Below are positions 49,069-60,720 of a DNA stretch of 64,000 bases, in pieces. The position numbers were made by a program, and so were the translations under genes. Source of the stretch: Zeus faber (Eukaryota > Chordata > Actinopteri > Zeiformes > Zeidae); contig OY482861.1 in the NCBI GenBank assembly GCA_960531495.1, forward strand, positions 4,763,001-4,827,000, in the 5' to 3' direction. Each line of letters opens with the position of its first letter. Position 1 is the stretch's first letter. Below the pieces are notes generated by a model that saw nothing but the letters and a program-made list of their open reading frames with translations, was not told where the DNA came from and did no database searches.

Positions 49069-49431
49069 TGTAGTTTCTTGATGAATTTGATGTGTTGATG
49101 AAGAAGGGGAGACCGCTGACGCTGACTTGAGTAAAATAATAGATTTATTACAAAAGAACAACATCGGACTAGACTTTCCATGGACGCCTAGGAGAAAACC
49201 GAGCCCGATGGATTCTCTGTCGAATGAGACTCTGGTGATCCTTTTATGGTTGCCCAAAGACAATGTTGACCATTTGGTTCCCCTACATAGGTCACAGGTC
49301 ACATTCCACCTCCCTTATCACTAGGCCCCCTGGCAATGGGCTCTCTCTCTTGGGACCCCTGGCACCGTCTCTTAGTAATTATCTTATACGATGGGGCTGA
49401 CTTGGGACGCCACACATTCCAAGACACCTCA
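49069..49431 (-). repeat. LTR of retrovirus fossil 1 (5' LTR)
   Basis: Full-length partner of 42050-42408 (363 versus 359 bases), same orientation. In element orientation the sequence just after it reads AAGTGGTGTCACAAACTAGG, so the TGGTGTCAC part is a candidate primer binding site. The matching tRNA was not determined. Confidence 0.92.
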
Positions 49432-50399
49432 CACATAGCCAAATCGTCTAGAATGCCACCTTTCAAAATAGTTTGTGTGCTGTAATTGTGAACTTGAAGC
49501 ATCTAACAGTAACAAAAATTCAGCTTTGAGGTGATAGAAGACTAGTTACAGAATGGGACCTCCTAGTAGAGAAGATAATGTGTAAAAATAGTTTAGCAAT
49601 ACTGACTACAAAGTATGGTGGCAGCTTGTTGAAATTAGTTTTCTTTTTTTTACCTGTGCTGTCGGCATGCTTGTTAACAACACAGAGTATTTGTTTGCCA
49701 TTGCTACTAGGACAGAGTTAATCTGTAAGGGGAGTTCAGCTTCTCAACCTGCAATGCCACTCTTTATTTATTCTTTCATCATCAAGAACTGCTGTGATAA
49801 CTCTAACCTGTGGATGACCTCTGGGATGACGTGAACACAGCTTTTTTGTTACACAAGACCACCACCAATCCCCTTTTTTGGAGAATGATCTTACCATGTT
49901 TTTTTTATAAACAACTTATCATCATTAACTCTCCAAGAAGGGGAGAATCACCACAGGTGAGACAAATAAACATAAAAACAAACAACAACATGTACCTAGA
50001 AAAACATAAACAGAGAAACATCAGACGACAACATGTATCGACCAAACATTATTAAGTCCAGGAAAACTGGAACAACAATTTCTTCCTGTGATAGCTATGG
50101 CAGTAAAGGAGGGAGAGAAGGAGAGGATGTAACAAGGAGGCGGGGGTGGTGGTTATGTATGCCTGGGTGGTTACAGAATGGGTCCGCAAAATTCCTTTCG
50201 GTGTCCCAGGTTTGATTTGTCATTTACTATGTATCTCTCCTTCTCTCAGGAGCGCCAATATTTTCTTTCCCTCTCTATTGCTTTCTGAAATAGATGCTGA
50301 ATTGCTCAAATAACACACCTTAACTTATTCACATATTTCCAAAATTTGGTCTTCTGTTGTGAGATTCATCCTGCGGATGTGCTGGGACACTTCATCAGT
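49432..50399. other. unassigned sequence between mobile elements
   Basis: About 970 bases, AT-rich at first and then with a purine-rich stretch (ggaggcgggggtgg, 50138-50152). No gene, exon or repeat family recognised. Confidence 0.5.
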
Positions 50400-51680
50400 G
50401 ATGTTACCTTGGGTCACTAGGTGTTTCGGGTCTTTCAAGCATCAGACACCCTCGCCCAGGCGACCCGACCAGGGTTGATCAGACCCCGGCCTGTGTCCCA
50501 GCAGCATTTGCCCGTGGTTCTGCCCTCCTAATCCAAAGCCACCTGGTGGCTTTCTCTGCGGCTTCAGTTCCAGATCTGATGACCTTCCTCTTTGCCTTCC
50601 CGGTGATGCCCAGCAGCGTGAACACTTTGCATAGTGAGCGCCCTGCGAATCCTCTGCAGCCCACCTCCACAGGCTCGCAGCAAGTTCGCCAGCCTTGCCT
50701 TCTGTATTCTTCCACAAGCTCCTGGTACTTGGCCTGCTTCCTTTCATTGGTCTCTTCCATGCGTTCTTCCCAGGGCACTGTGAGCTCCAGCATGATCAAT
50801 TGCTTGATGGAATGAGAAACAATGATCATGTCTGGGCGAAGCCTTGTAGATGATATCCTGGCTGGGAACTTAAGTTGTTTTCCGAGGTCCACTTCCAAGT
50901 GCCACTCAGTAGCAGTGGTGAGGTGAGTGTGGGGCTTCTCTACCGCTCTGAGGAATGTGATGGTTCTTGCCCTGTGGGGGGCCTTACTGGTGTTGATGGC
51001 TGTGTACACACTCTCAGTAACTGCCTTAAGCACCTGAACAATGAGGACAGCGAGGTGTATCTCTTTTGCCCCAGACATGGAGGTTGGCTGGACTGGGTAG
51101 GACATCGTAAACAACCTGGACAAGGAACCTGATGCAAATGAAGTCTGCTTTCCAGATATTTGACCAGGTGATCTTTCGCTGCAGAACATTCTCCCATCTA
51201 GTCCAGGCTCCCTGCTGACCCATTCCCACCATTCTTCTGGCTCGTACTTCCTCCACACCTGACTGCACTTCCTCCTGAATGAGGTTTCGCTGATCTTAGC
51301 CTTGGGCTCTGTTGACTCTGGTGGCCAGTAAGTAGCCAATCCCCGCATGCCCTCTAGCTGTGGACCCCACCAGGGCCTATTGCCTCAGCTGTGACTCAGC
51401 CACCTCCAGCGATTTGGCTCCACTGCATTTCCTGCCTGTTTGAACCTGGATGCCAGCCAATGACACTTTCAGGTCCCTGGATTCCTTGTACTGCGGTGCC
51501 TCCCGGGTCCGTGACACCATGAACTCCTCCGTGAGGCCACTGAATGGGAGCTGTAGGATGGTGCCGTACAGAGCAGCGCTACTCAGGCTGCGGGGTAAAC
51601 CTAGCCATCTACGCAAGTAGCTGCTGATTTTCCTCTCCAGGGCCTTGACTGTGGATTGGCAATCACAGCAGCTGAGTGTT
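50400..51680 (-). mobile_element. R2-like LINE, 3' half with restriction-like endonuclease
   Basis: On the - strand, in order: RRWLGLPRSLSSAALYG and LPFSGLTEEFMVSR (51616-51530), RRMVGMGQQGAWTRWE (about 51235-51190), VVYDVLPSPANLHVWG and a zinc-type CPHC (51110-51035), a block in another frame starting FLRAVEKP (about 50965-50940), WHLEVDLGKQLKFPARI, LRPDMIIVS...LIMLELTVPWEERM (the PD...ELT core of the restriction-like endonuclease, about 50845-50750) and EPVEVGCRGFAGRSLC (about 50675-50625). It ends near ...GTQAGV at 50480. This is the C-terminal half of a fish non-LTR retrotransposon of the R2/RLE type. It has at least two frame changes; the reverse transcriptase is absent. Confidence 0.85.
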
Positions 51681-52690
51681 TCTCAGTAAGTAATTGCAGA
51701 GCAACAGGAGGAACTGGCTGAGGTGACCAAGGAGTTGGAAGTGATTGAACGCGAGAATAGCGCTTGCGTGAATCCATGGAGAAGATGTTTGAGGAGAGTG
51801 ACCAAAACAAGTACGGCACAGTGCTTTCATACTTGTACATTATCGTACATTTCATACATTAGTAAAACTTGGTGTTAATTTATCCAAGAGAATGCATACA
51901 ATGTTAAGTACACCAGCCTTCTTGATAACAGTCAAACTGACTTCTTGTGATGTAAGGTTGTTTAGCCTGATAGAAGTCAGCTGGGTGTGGGTCTGCTCTT
52001 GAATGCACATCCATACATGACAATGTCACCAAAATACTCTCAGATAGTTTTGCTAGTTAATGGGGCTGTAACTTTAGGACCATAACTTATGTTTTTGATG
52101 TTGGCAGGTGGGATAGGGACTGTATACAACAAGACAAAGATTCACTCCTGAAGAAACCTATGGAGAAAGAGATGGACAGTGCAGCGGCTGCAAAGGAAGT
52201 GTTGGTCCTCCATGAATTGGTTTCAAACACAAATCAGAAGTAATTGGGGTGAGAGTAAGTATCACTAGAAATTGTAATATCATTGCTTTTTATTGTGGCC
52301 TCTGCAAAAATTCTGGAACTTTATAAAGTCAGAGGCTTTTTATAATTTAAAATGTAGAAAGTGGATTCCATTAAAATGTTGTTCCATAAAATGTTTATTT
52401 TTTTACTATGGGAGACGAACTAAAAGAAACCTCACAAAGATAATATCTAGTCCTTCATTGGGAGCAGACCTTCAGAATAGCTTGCTAGGATGCTTTCACA
52501 CCCAAATGTGTGTTTTGGGATTTTGGACCTTGCTTCAACAAGACAATCCTCCAGTTCTGTAAGAGATAAAGGGGGTGCCGCTTAAGCGTAGGCCAGCTGT
52601 TTAAGACTTTTTAGAGCCTTATTCAATTTGGATTCAGTGGAGTTTGTTATGCCTTCATAATAGTTTAATTGTGTTGTGGAGGTAAAGGCC
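51681..52690 (+). other. unassigned, partly coiled-coil-like coding remnants
   Basis: At 51690-51810 the + strand reads EQQEELAEVTKELEVIEREN and, one base out of frame, RLRESMEKMFEESDQNK. At about 52109-52241, after a TTGGCAG acceptor-like site, it reads WDRDCIQQDKDSLLKK...EKEMDSAAAAKEVLVLHELV and a stop. Both are heptad-like and charged, as in coiled-coil proteins, and the second begins right after an AG. They could be two exons of a decayed coiled-coil gene or retrocopy fragment. I do not recognise the parent gene. The remaining sequence to 52690 is AT-rich. Confidence 0.35.
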
Positions 52691-53392
52691 TCTTTAAAAC
52701 CCTCTCAGGTCGATAGTCCCACTGGCACGACCGCATGTAAAAATAATGACTTCACACTCGTCCTTAGAGTTGCGACTTTGCGATTTAGAATAATATGTAA
52801 CCAACCGCAGACTTTGGGTACATTTGGTGGCTTTTGACTTTTTTTTCCACATCATTTGAAAGTGAAGAATCAGAGATTCAAAACAAGTGGTCACTTGTGC
52901 AAATCAAGCAAATATTTTTAAAGCTATGACTTGCTAATGACAAGGGTGTGGCAAACTGTGTTTCTGAGATAATCACCTTCAAAGTTTTCCACCACACTTG
53001 CCTCATTCAGTCAGCTCCCAGAATGCAAATGGATGTAGGACCAACAGAGCCGCATGGCTACTTGTCACATGGCCACTTGACACCCTGCTGAATGGGGCAA
53101 TCTCTGCATTGTTCTTGTGTTTTGCGGGAATGTTGAACAGCGTCATCGCACACAACATCTTTTGTTTTTTAAAAAGCTCTTATTCAACAGTCACATGTTT
53201 TATAAAAGCGGAATTACTTTGGAGTTTAAAAGTGCAGACAACACAACAAAATGTAGAGTCTATCAATTATGTGTGTGTATATCAGCCTCGGTGTGTCATT
53301 TAATATATAAATGTGTGTTTGCCAAATATCTTCAAAGTTGTAATATCTGTAAGTTCTTGGAGTTATTGTGTGGGCTAATAACCCTACCCCAG
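52691..53392. other. unassigned sequence
   Basis: AT-rich with a moderately GC-balanced block at 52700-52900 and no recognised domain. It may be the flank of whatever element the frame at 53393-53821 belongs to. Confidence 0.4.
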
Positions 53393-53821
53393 CTACACTC
53401 TGAGAGCATGTTTATGGCTGCGTCTTCCCATTTCTTTTCGCCCCTGGCTGCATTTGCAGGTAAACTTGAGAATCTTGTGCATTGTTACTTGTTCATAATC
53501 TGCATCACCAACCTCAACGAACTTCATCAGGTCATCAACATCTTCCGTTGTAACAACAACGGGCGTATTGGCGGTCTCCTCCGGTGGTTCTTGAAAATAT
53601 TGAGTTTCATCGTCACATTCAGGTTGAAATCCGCTGTTTGAAATGTGCTCCATGTCTGGGTATGGACCGGTATCAGATTCAGCATCGCTGTTGGAGAATT
53701 GACTATCATCCCGGAAAATGAAGTCCAGTACGCGCTGCTTACACTGACTTGGAGCTATCGCAATGGTCAGATTAAGGTCCACGATATGATTTAGATGCGC
53801 CACCCGTTTCTCGTAATCCAT
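53393..53821 (-). CDS. hypothetical open frame, 142 codons
   Basis: An uninterrupted - strand frame begins MDYEKRVAHLNHIVDLNLTI. It has an acidic middle (NSDAESDTGPYPDMEH; PEETANTPVVVTTEDVDD) and ends with a Cys-x-Cys patch (KFTCKCSQG) and a basic tail. Composition is coding-like and low in repeats, in contrast to its neighbours. The likely promoter side (53822-53960) has a TATA-like 'ctatatctc' context only. I do not recognise the family. It could be the first exon of a fish gene, or of a transposon-derived gene with a zinc-binding module continuing elsewhere. No splice partner was identified. Confidence 0.35.
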   Translation of the reverse strand: MDYEKRVAHLNHIVDLNLTIAIAPSQCKQRVLDFIFRDDSQFSNSDAESDTGPYPDMEHISNSGFQPECDDETQYFQEPPEETANTPVVVTTEDVDDLMKFVEVGDADYEQVTMHKILKFTCKCSQGRKEMGRRSHKHALRV

Positions 53822-54986
53822 AACAATACAGAGATATAAAAGTTTTCAGAGACAAGTGAAACTGGATCCTCGTCTTGTTTACGGAAGTGACGTCAGCATC
53901 ACTTCTTTGTTGGTATACGTTGGTATATGCCCCCTACACAATAATGTGTCTGTGTGTTTGTAAAAGTAGTATGATATAAAGGTTGAACTCTATAAAACGG
54001 TTTCACATTGTGACTTCACATCACATGGAATATGGAGGAATGATCTTCACCTGGATGGTTACTTTAAGGGAAACAATCGATCGGCGTTGTTCAGTGCTAT
54101 TCAGCGTCTCGGTAAGTGAAATGTGTTTCTCCATGTTATCTAACAGGAATATTTAACTCCATGGTGTAACATTTTTCTACTATTTATAAATCAAACATGG
54201 TTTTGAAAATCAATTGAGCGTTATTGTTCTTTCTGTCTGTCCTTCCAAACCAACACCTGTTTATCATGTCACGGCTCCCAGATGTACGGCTCCCAGATGC
54301 TCCTTGATGCGCACCCCGTGGTGACACGACTGCTGTCACGCGCAAGCTCTGTGTGACGTGTGGACAGATTCGATAACTCATCATGTCCTGATACTGAGGA
54401 AGATTCAGCGGAAGAAAGATATAATTTTGAATCGTGAATTGACCAAGCTGAGGACCCAATACCGGACAATGAGTTATTAACTATTTTTTTATTTGCACAA
54501 GCTAACATTCAAATGATTTCTGTGTCTTGTACACCCATGTAGGCACCGCTCATTATAGAAGCTAGCTAGCTGCTGTTTATTGTAGCTAATGCTACAAATG
54601 CCAATAACGTTAGACACTCTAACATTTAAAAAAAATACTTTTGCTTAGCAAGCTAAGCAATGTACAGCTCGTGATGTTAGTCTACTGGCTGTGTGTGTGT
54701 TAGAGCCTGTCTAACATTAGCTAGCCAGAATCCTAGGTGAATGAGGAGATAGCTAAATTAGCTAGAGACCGTTTCATAGAATCCTGTTTGCTGCTGTCAA
54801 GTTAGCTAATGTTACCGGCAGTAGCTACAGGGTAAAGAGAGAGATTTGATTTTTCTTTTGCTCAGCAAGCTTAGCATTGTACAGCACATCCAGGTGATAG
54901 CTGAAAACAGTAACATGCAGCCTTTATGCAGCTCTGCTCTCCTCTCCACTTAGCCCTAGCCTGCGTCTTACAACCTTTTTGTTTTA
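53822..54986. other. unassigned sequence
   Basis: Contains 'ctagctagc'-rich stretches (54555-54850) with many short inverted words, common in fish intergenic DNA. A + strand run of acidic, serine-rich codons (SSCPDTEEDSAEE, about 54376-54415) is followed by stops. No gene is called. Confidence 0.4.
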
Positions 54987-55283
54987 AAGGTACTCCTCAC
55001 TTAACAAGTTCCTTTCCTCGAACCAGGTCGTTAAGCAAATTAGTCAATAAGCAAGGACCCGTGTAATTTCACGCTAAGGGGGCGTGGCGATTGCGAACGC
55101 TAGTGTAGTGATTACTGACAGATTATAGTGTATAAAGGGTGATGTACGATGAGATGCTTGAAGCGGAGACACCGCGCATGCAGTGCACATGCCGCAGTAT
55201 ACGTACAATACAGACTGGTTGGAGAGCTGGTCGTAAGTCCGAACGGCTGTTAAACAGGTAGGCCGTTAATTGAGGAGTACCTG
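54987..55283. mobile_element. MITE, longer relative of 18836-19021
   Basis: Starts AGGTACTCCTCACTTAACAAG and ends with the inverted TTAATTGAGGAGTACCTG. The inner words (aaccaggtcgttaagc; gagagctggtcgtaagtccgaacgg) match the shorter copy. About 110 extra bases sit in the middle (55078-55195). It has no coding capacity. Confidence 0.75.
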
Positions 55284-55386
55284 TACTTATGGTTACGGTG
55301 ATGAAAACACATCCCCGCTCCAAGTTGCCACACAACAGCCACGCATTCTTCCTAGACGAAGGTATGGGTATGTTTCCAATGAATTT

Positions 55387-55446
<60 letters not shown>
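55387..55446. repeat. (TG)n microsatellite
   Basis: About 28 TG units between the MITE and the left end of retrovirus fossil 2. Confidence 0.97.
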
Positions 55447-55447
<1 letters not shown>

Positions 55448-55479
55448 AGTGCATACAGTCCAGAAGCTGATGAGCTGTA

Positions 55480-56177
55480 TGTGATATGGGACATTCCCAA
55501 AACTGTGTTTCGGCTAGGTCTTCTCATCTTCCTGCGACCTTCAAAACTTGGAAAAAAATCACTGGAACAAAGCAGAAGCTGATGCGGACAAGTTTTATTG
55601 TGTATCATAAGTACAGACACAGCAATGAAACTTGGAGTTCCTTTCGCGAAACCAGAACTGATTTATCCCTTTGTTCTCATATCTTTTATAGTCGTTGAGA
55701 GGTGTTTGCTCGATTACATATCTCGCCTCTTTTAATGTCAGAAATATATTTTGAGCCAATCGTAGTCTTATTTCTTTGTTTAGCTGTTCTCTGATGTCAC
55801 CTCTCAGCTAGACAATCACATCCTTCATAGCTACAACCCTCCTTCTTTTGAAGATGGCGTTAATTTGTAGTTTTCTATCGGCTGCCAAAATAAAAAAACA
55901 AAAAGACTAATATATGCTGACTCTGCAGACTAATATATGGTGACTCTGCAGTTAGGGCTTGTCCCTTACATGACCTTGGGAGACGGTGTCCTCCGTGGCT
56001 CCATCTGGTGGTTTACAGAGTGTACTACTTTTCAAAGGAATTTTTAAAGGATAGTTTCATATTGAATTTGGTATTAAGTTGGGTTGTTCTTGCATCGATT
56101 TTTGTATAATATATTAAGGGTTTTCATGTGGAGTGGTGTAGATTTAATCATAAAAGGTTACTCATTAAACCACAACA
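55480..56177 (-). repeat. candidate LTR of retrovirus fossil 2
   Basis: In element orientation a purine-rich tract AAAGGGGGGAA is followed at once by TGTTGTGGTTTAATG, a TATA-like CTATAAAAG (complement of 55683-55692) and an AATAAA signal (complement near 55592-55598). That order is as in an LTR. The right edge at 56177 is good; the left edge is a guess, and no second copy is present for comparison. Confidence 0.5.
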
Positions 56178-57308
56178 TTCCCCCCTTTGTGACTTCTACA
56201 GTCATGTTCTAATGAAAATAATGAGGATTAAAAAGAGATTATAAATGGTTATGTTGGATAACATAAGGATTGTAGATGGTAACAATGAACATGGAGGATG
56301 TAATGTAGGCAAAACCGCGGGACATAAATGTGCCTGTTAGTGAGCGTATAATCAAACTACTGTATGTGAACATACAAATCTACTATAAAATGCAACAATC
56401 TAAGTGAGTATAAGAATTCATAAACCAAATGTAGTGAGTGTAAGAAACAAAATCAACAATCAACAATAATACAACAACTGTGGTGAGTATAGGGAGCAAA
56501 AACATAACACAACAACTGTGATGAGTATAAGAAAGAAAAACATAACGTAACATAACAACGGTGATGAGAATAGGGAGCAAAAAAACAACAACTTTGAAAC
56601 ACAGCCCCTGTGAGGATCAGTGAGGTTTGTGAGAAACACTGGTGAGGGGTTTGTCGTGCATAAACAATGGAATGGTCATATTTGGTTATCAGAAATTTTT
56701 TTATATATGTGATAGTATTTAGTGATGGAGAAAAATAAGCAAAACCATCTTTTACATAAACAGAAAAAGATTACCAAATGACAACCTTCAGATAACAACA
56801 ACCTGAATATAATAGGTCCACAAGAAACCAGTTATCTTTGGTCACGTATTGGCAGTGAGGTTTATAAAGTTCCCCTACGCAGCCGCTGAATTCGCTGTAG
56901 TTGTGGATTTAGGGTATAGATCTGCTGGTGCAGATTGACATGCATGAGTCTGGCTATTTGATCTTTGTGTAACACCAGTTGATCGAGGCGAGCCCTAGCT
57001 CTGAGGCCGAACCTCAGTCCTTGGTTCCACCGTTGCCCCCTGACACATATTTCACGAAGGAGGACGGCTGTAGCTGGTGGGATCCTGGCCAGAAGGGACC
57101 GGAAAACCACCGAAGACATAGCTGCCACTGTGTGAGTTGTTTGGAGGGGCGGCGTCAATGGGGGCTGGATGATGGGTTGGAGGAATAGTCCATGTGGACT
57201 GGAGTTGCAGAGGCGAGGGGAGTCGGGCATGCGTAGGGTACGGTGGTCTCCTCGTAGTGGTGGGGTGCCGGTTGTAGCCGTCTACCTTATCTATCACAAC
57301 TCTGGTTG

Positions 57309-57830
57309 TGTAGTGGTCCTTCAAGTGGGATGGGTAGGGTTTCTTTAACCTGGGCACATGAACTTAAACACTTGGGTGAGAGGGACACATTGTGACAACA
57401 CTGTTTGGTCTAGGTCCATGATTGTAAAAGTGGAGTGCGTGGAATAATTCTGTGATTCCCAAACAGATATGCTAAATAGCATAGCACCTAAAGTAAATGT
57501 GTCCACCCTAGTGGAACAACAGAATTATATTATCAAAATGTTTAATATGTAGGGGATAATGTCCCTAGAATATTTATTAGGCTACAAAATGTTTGACAGT
57601 GTGTAACTCACACAGGGTTTTCAAATATTCCGAGAATATATTTCTTGAATGTTACCTGAACATAATCTTGTCTACACAATCCATTAATTACCTAAAATGT
57701 AAAAGTGATAAATACTAACTGGACAATCTGATCACTACTGGTTTACGTTGTGTAATTTGTATGTGGCTTTGTTGAAAGAAGACAGACCTAACCGCATTGG
57801 TCTCTGTGGAAGAAATTCTTCCACAATGAT
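57309..57830 (-). repeat. direct repeat in retrovirus fossil 2, left copy
   Basis: Matches 60182-60720 in the same orientation across its length. Shared words include ggtggtccttc-aagtgggatggg, aacttaaacacttggg, ggaataattctgt, aatatgtagg, taggctacaaaa, cacaatccattaat and gatcactactggtttacg. By eye about four of five positions agree. It is too AT-rich and stop-laden to be coding, except at its left edge. Confidence 0.8.
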
Positions 57831-58025
57831 CGGTAAGGTTAATCTGCCCGCTACAAGAAAACAAAACTGAGAATATCCAAGATTATTTATTCTGCAGAAT
57901 AAAGAGAAAGATTCAATACTGCTCCAAAGCAGCACTCGGATCAATCTGATATCACAGAAAAAGACAGGAGGCTGTAACCAGGAAATCAGGGTGTGGTTTG
58001 GGTCAGAGGTCTCAGATGAGTCTGT

Positions 58026-58044
58026 CCCCCCCCCCCCCCCCCCC
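58026..58044. repeat. C19 homopolymer
   Basis: A run of 19 C inside retrovirus fossil 2, followed by a further C-rich word (gccccccctt) at 58061-58070. Confidence 0.9.
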
Positions 58045-58902
58045 AACTGTCTTCCTGGGTGCCCCCCCTTCCTAGACAATGGAAATAACAGGTACTTGCA
58101 AACTTGACAGGGCAGAAGCGGGCTGCATGACAATGTACTTCTAGGTTCCCCTGTTGAGTGTCCCTCATCTCTATAGAAGGTAAACAGGACCAAGTGTGAT
58201 CTGGTTCTTTCATATTAGAACTGACATTGTAGGAGCAAAACATTTCTTTTTACATGAACTCTGGGGGGATCCTGGGGGGACAGACACAAATGTTTTAAAA
58301 CCCCCTTTTGGAGGTAGAGGCCTTCGTCCTCATTTAAAATAGTTGATCGTAATCATTTTTCTCTCACACTTCCTCCTCTTGTTCCTACTGGAACAACACC
58401 AAAAGGAAAAATGTAATAATGCTAAAATTCCCTATAATGTAATTTGGATACAATACAATTATACTTCAGAGATATCGTTCAATTCTATCTTATTGGAATC
58501 TACTAGTAACAAATGTATCTGCATCTAATACTAAATTTACCAAAATGAACTCATAACCAATTCCAGATATAATTCAAGGATATCTCCACCTCAAATTGGC
58601 CAAACCTCTCTGCTCACATTTGGCTGGAGAAAAGTTAAAGACCAGTAAGGGTTATCTACTATACTATGACAACGCACAGGACAAAAACCCCTGGTCATAC
58701 AGAGGAAAAATCCTGTGTGGCCATTTTACAATTCTAACTAGAAAACACACACACAGAAGGAAATTTATCTTGAATCACATAATGAAATAAACAAAACAAA
58801 CATAGAGATTTCATGAAAACATAATGCTATGCAGATTAATCAATGATTATCACTTCATAATGACAACAGCAAAATGCATTGTGCACGTAATGACTAACAC
58901 AT

Positions 58903-59116
58903 TTACATTTACATTACATTTAGTCATTTAGCAGACGCTTTTATCCAAAGCGACTTACAATTGTTCAAACACCGACGGACGCAGCCATCAGGAGCAATTA
59001 GGGGTTAAGTGTCTTGCTCAAGGACACTACAGCATGCTAGCAGGAGGAGCCTGGGATCGAACCAGCAACCTTTAGATCACTAGACCACCAGCTCTACCAC
59101 CTGAGCTACCATCCCC
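58903..59116 (-). mobile_element. tRNA-derived SINE, copy c
   Basis: Best preserved of the three copies. On the - strand the A box is TAGCTCAGGTGG and the B box is GGTTCGATCCC, followed by the body and the GTCGCTTTGGATAAAAGCG tail. The tail is extended by (ATGTAA)-like repeats at 58903-58925. It is inserted within retrovirus fossil 2. Confidence 0.93.
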
Positions 59117-60181
59117 CACCACACAGCCTATAAGTAACGATAAACATGATTAGGCAAAACATCTCCATATTTCAGCATCTCAGCGCCCAACCTGTTCGTT
59201 ATTAAAAGGTGGATTCCACTCATCTAGTCACCATATTAGTAATCCTCTTACGAAAGATAGGTACTATACACGCTAGACAGCAACACAGCATTAAACACAT
59301 TATTACTACATGTATCAATATCTTTATGAGCGTAGAAATCCATGGCCCCAGTGCATTTCTCAGCCAAGCAAAGGGGTCCCAAGTGTTGACCTTTCATTAA
59401 ATCATCACATAACTCTTTCATAGCTTGTATAACTAAAAACAAATTTCCTGATTCTACACCATTGGCAGGAATGTATGTACAGCCGACTCACCAATCATAG
59501 CACATACACCTCCTTGAGCTGCACTCATTATGTCTAGTACAATACAATTCTGGAGAACCATCAAACGGATCGAAGTTAATTCTTGTTCAACAGCTTCTTC
59601 TGCTAGGTTAGTTGTATTAGTGAACAGTAACAACCTATAATGTATGATATTTAACCACTTAAAAGCTGTAGATGGGCCTACGGGCGCTAATATAGACGTA
59701 AAAAATTGTTCTGCTCCACCTACAATAATATACTCAGCTGGAACCGATGTCACGGACATATATGTTCCTGATTGTCTTACACGCACATCTTGATGGGTTT
59801 TGATCAGATTATACATGTAAATTGGCATAGAAAGAAAGATGATCACACAGGCGTGTCCAATCTTTTCCTGTTGATGGGGCATCATCCTTTTCAAGTAGAA
59901 ATACTGTAGTGGCATATCCTCTTCACGGGACAGGTTACTAGCACGTATCCCGCAAGGATCGTGATCTCAGTTCACGTCTGATGATTTTCCATTGTTGTCG
60001 TTGATCTGGTCCTCTGGAAGGTTGCAGACTTTCTTGCAATGCAATGCGTGTTCCCACGTTGGTAGTTCTGCCCCCTTAACTGCCACTGCGGTGGTGAGGA
60101 GGATCTGGAACGGTCCCAGGAATCTGGTCGAGTTCCATCTTTTCCTCCGGCAGTCGCTACCCCGGTACCTGGTCGGAGGTG

Positions 60182-60720
60182 GTGTAGTGGTCCTTCGAGT
60201 GGGATGGGTAGGGCTGCTTTGACCTGGGAACATAGACTTAAACACTTGGGTGCGAGACACATTTTGACAACATTGTTTGGTCCAGGTCCATGAATGTAAA
60301 ATAGGGTACATGGAATAATTCTGTAATTTCCCAAACAGTTATGTTGAATAACCGACTACAGACTCTGCACAAAAGTTTATGTATGCACCCTAGTGTAACA
60401 ACACTAATATTATCGCAATGTCTAATATGTAGGAGACAATGTCCATAGAATCTTGATTAGGCTACAAAACAACCGACAGTGTGTAAATTATGCTTATCAA
60501 ATAAATGCTTTTCAAATTTTCCTAGAACGCATTTCTCGAATATTGTCTGAACATAATCCCATCAACACAATCCATTAATAAAGTAAATCTAACAATGATA
60601 AATACTGAACTGGACAATGTGATCACTACTGGTTTACGTGATGTATTTCATATGTGGCTCGACAGAAGACATACTTAACCGCATTGGTCTCCTGGTTAGA
60701 AATTCATGCGGGGACAGTCT
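60182..60720 (-). repeat. direct repeat in retrovirus fossil 2, right copy
   Basis: Partner of 57309-57830, lying immediately upstream (in element orientation) of the integrase C-terminal block. Its distance from the left copy is about 2.87 kb. Confidence 0.8.

Larger units (their letters stand above)
42050..49431 (-). mobile_element. endogenous retrovirus fossil 1 (gamma/epsilon-like), two LTRs
   Basis: A provirus-like fossil on the - strand. Parts in its own order: LTR (49431-49069), a long leader region (about 49068-46280), gag-like region with a capsid-type block (about 46270-44640), integrase zinc-finger and core region (about 44330-43730), an unassigned 3' region, a purine-rich tract (42422-42409) and the second LTR (42408-42050). 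Protease, reverse transcriptase and RNase H are not recognisable, nor is an envelope gene. It is broken in many places (well over ten by impression) and carries two SINE insertions. The two LTRs differ at roughly one position in eight by eye, so it is old, on the order of ten million years or more if usual neutral rates apply. The gamma/epsilon-like placement rests on the integrase and gag wording. Confidence 0.85.

Noticed and set aside
50546-51132. + strand frames of 85-89 codons
   Set aside because: Antisense of the R2-like endonuclease region.
42430-59116. tRNA-like sequences at 42570-42629, 43710-43767 and 59050-59116
   Set aside because: They are heads of SINE copies with a shared body and tail, not free-standing tRNA genes.
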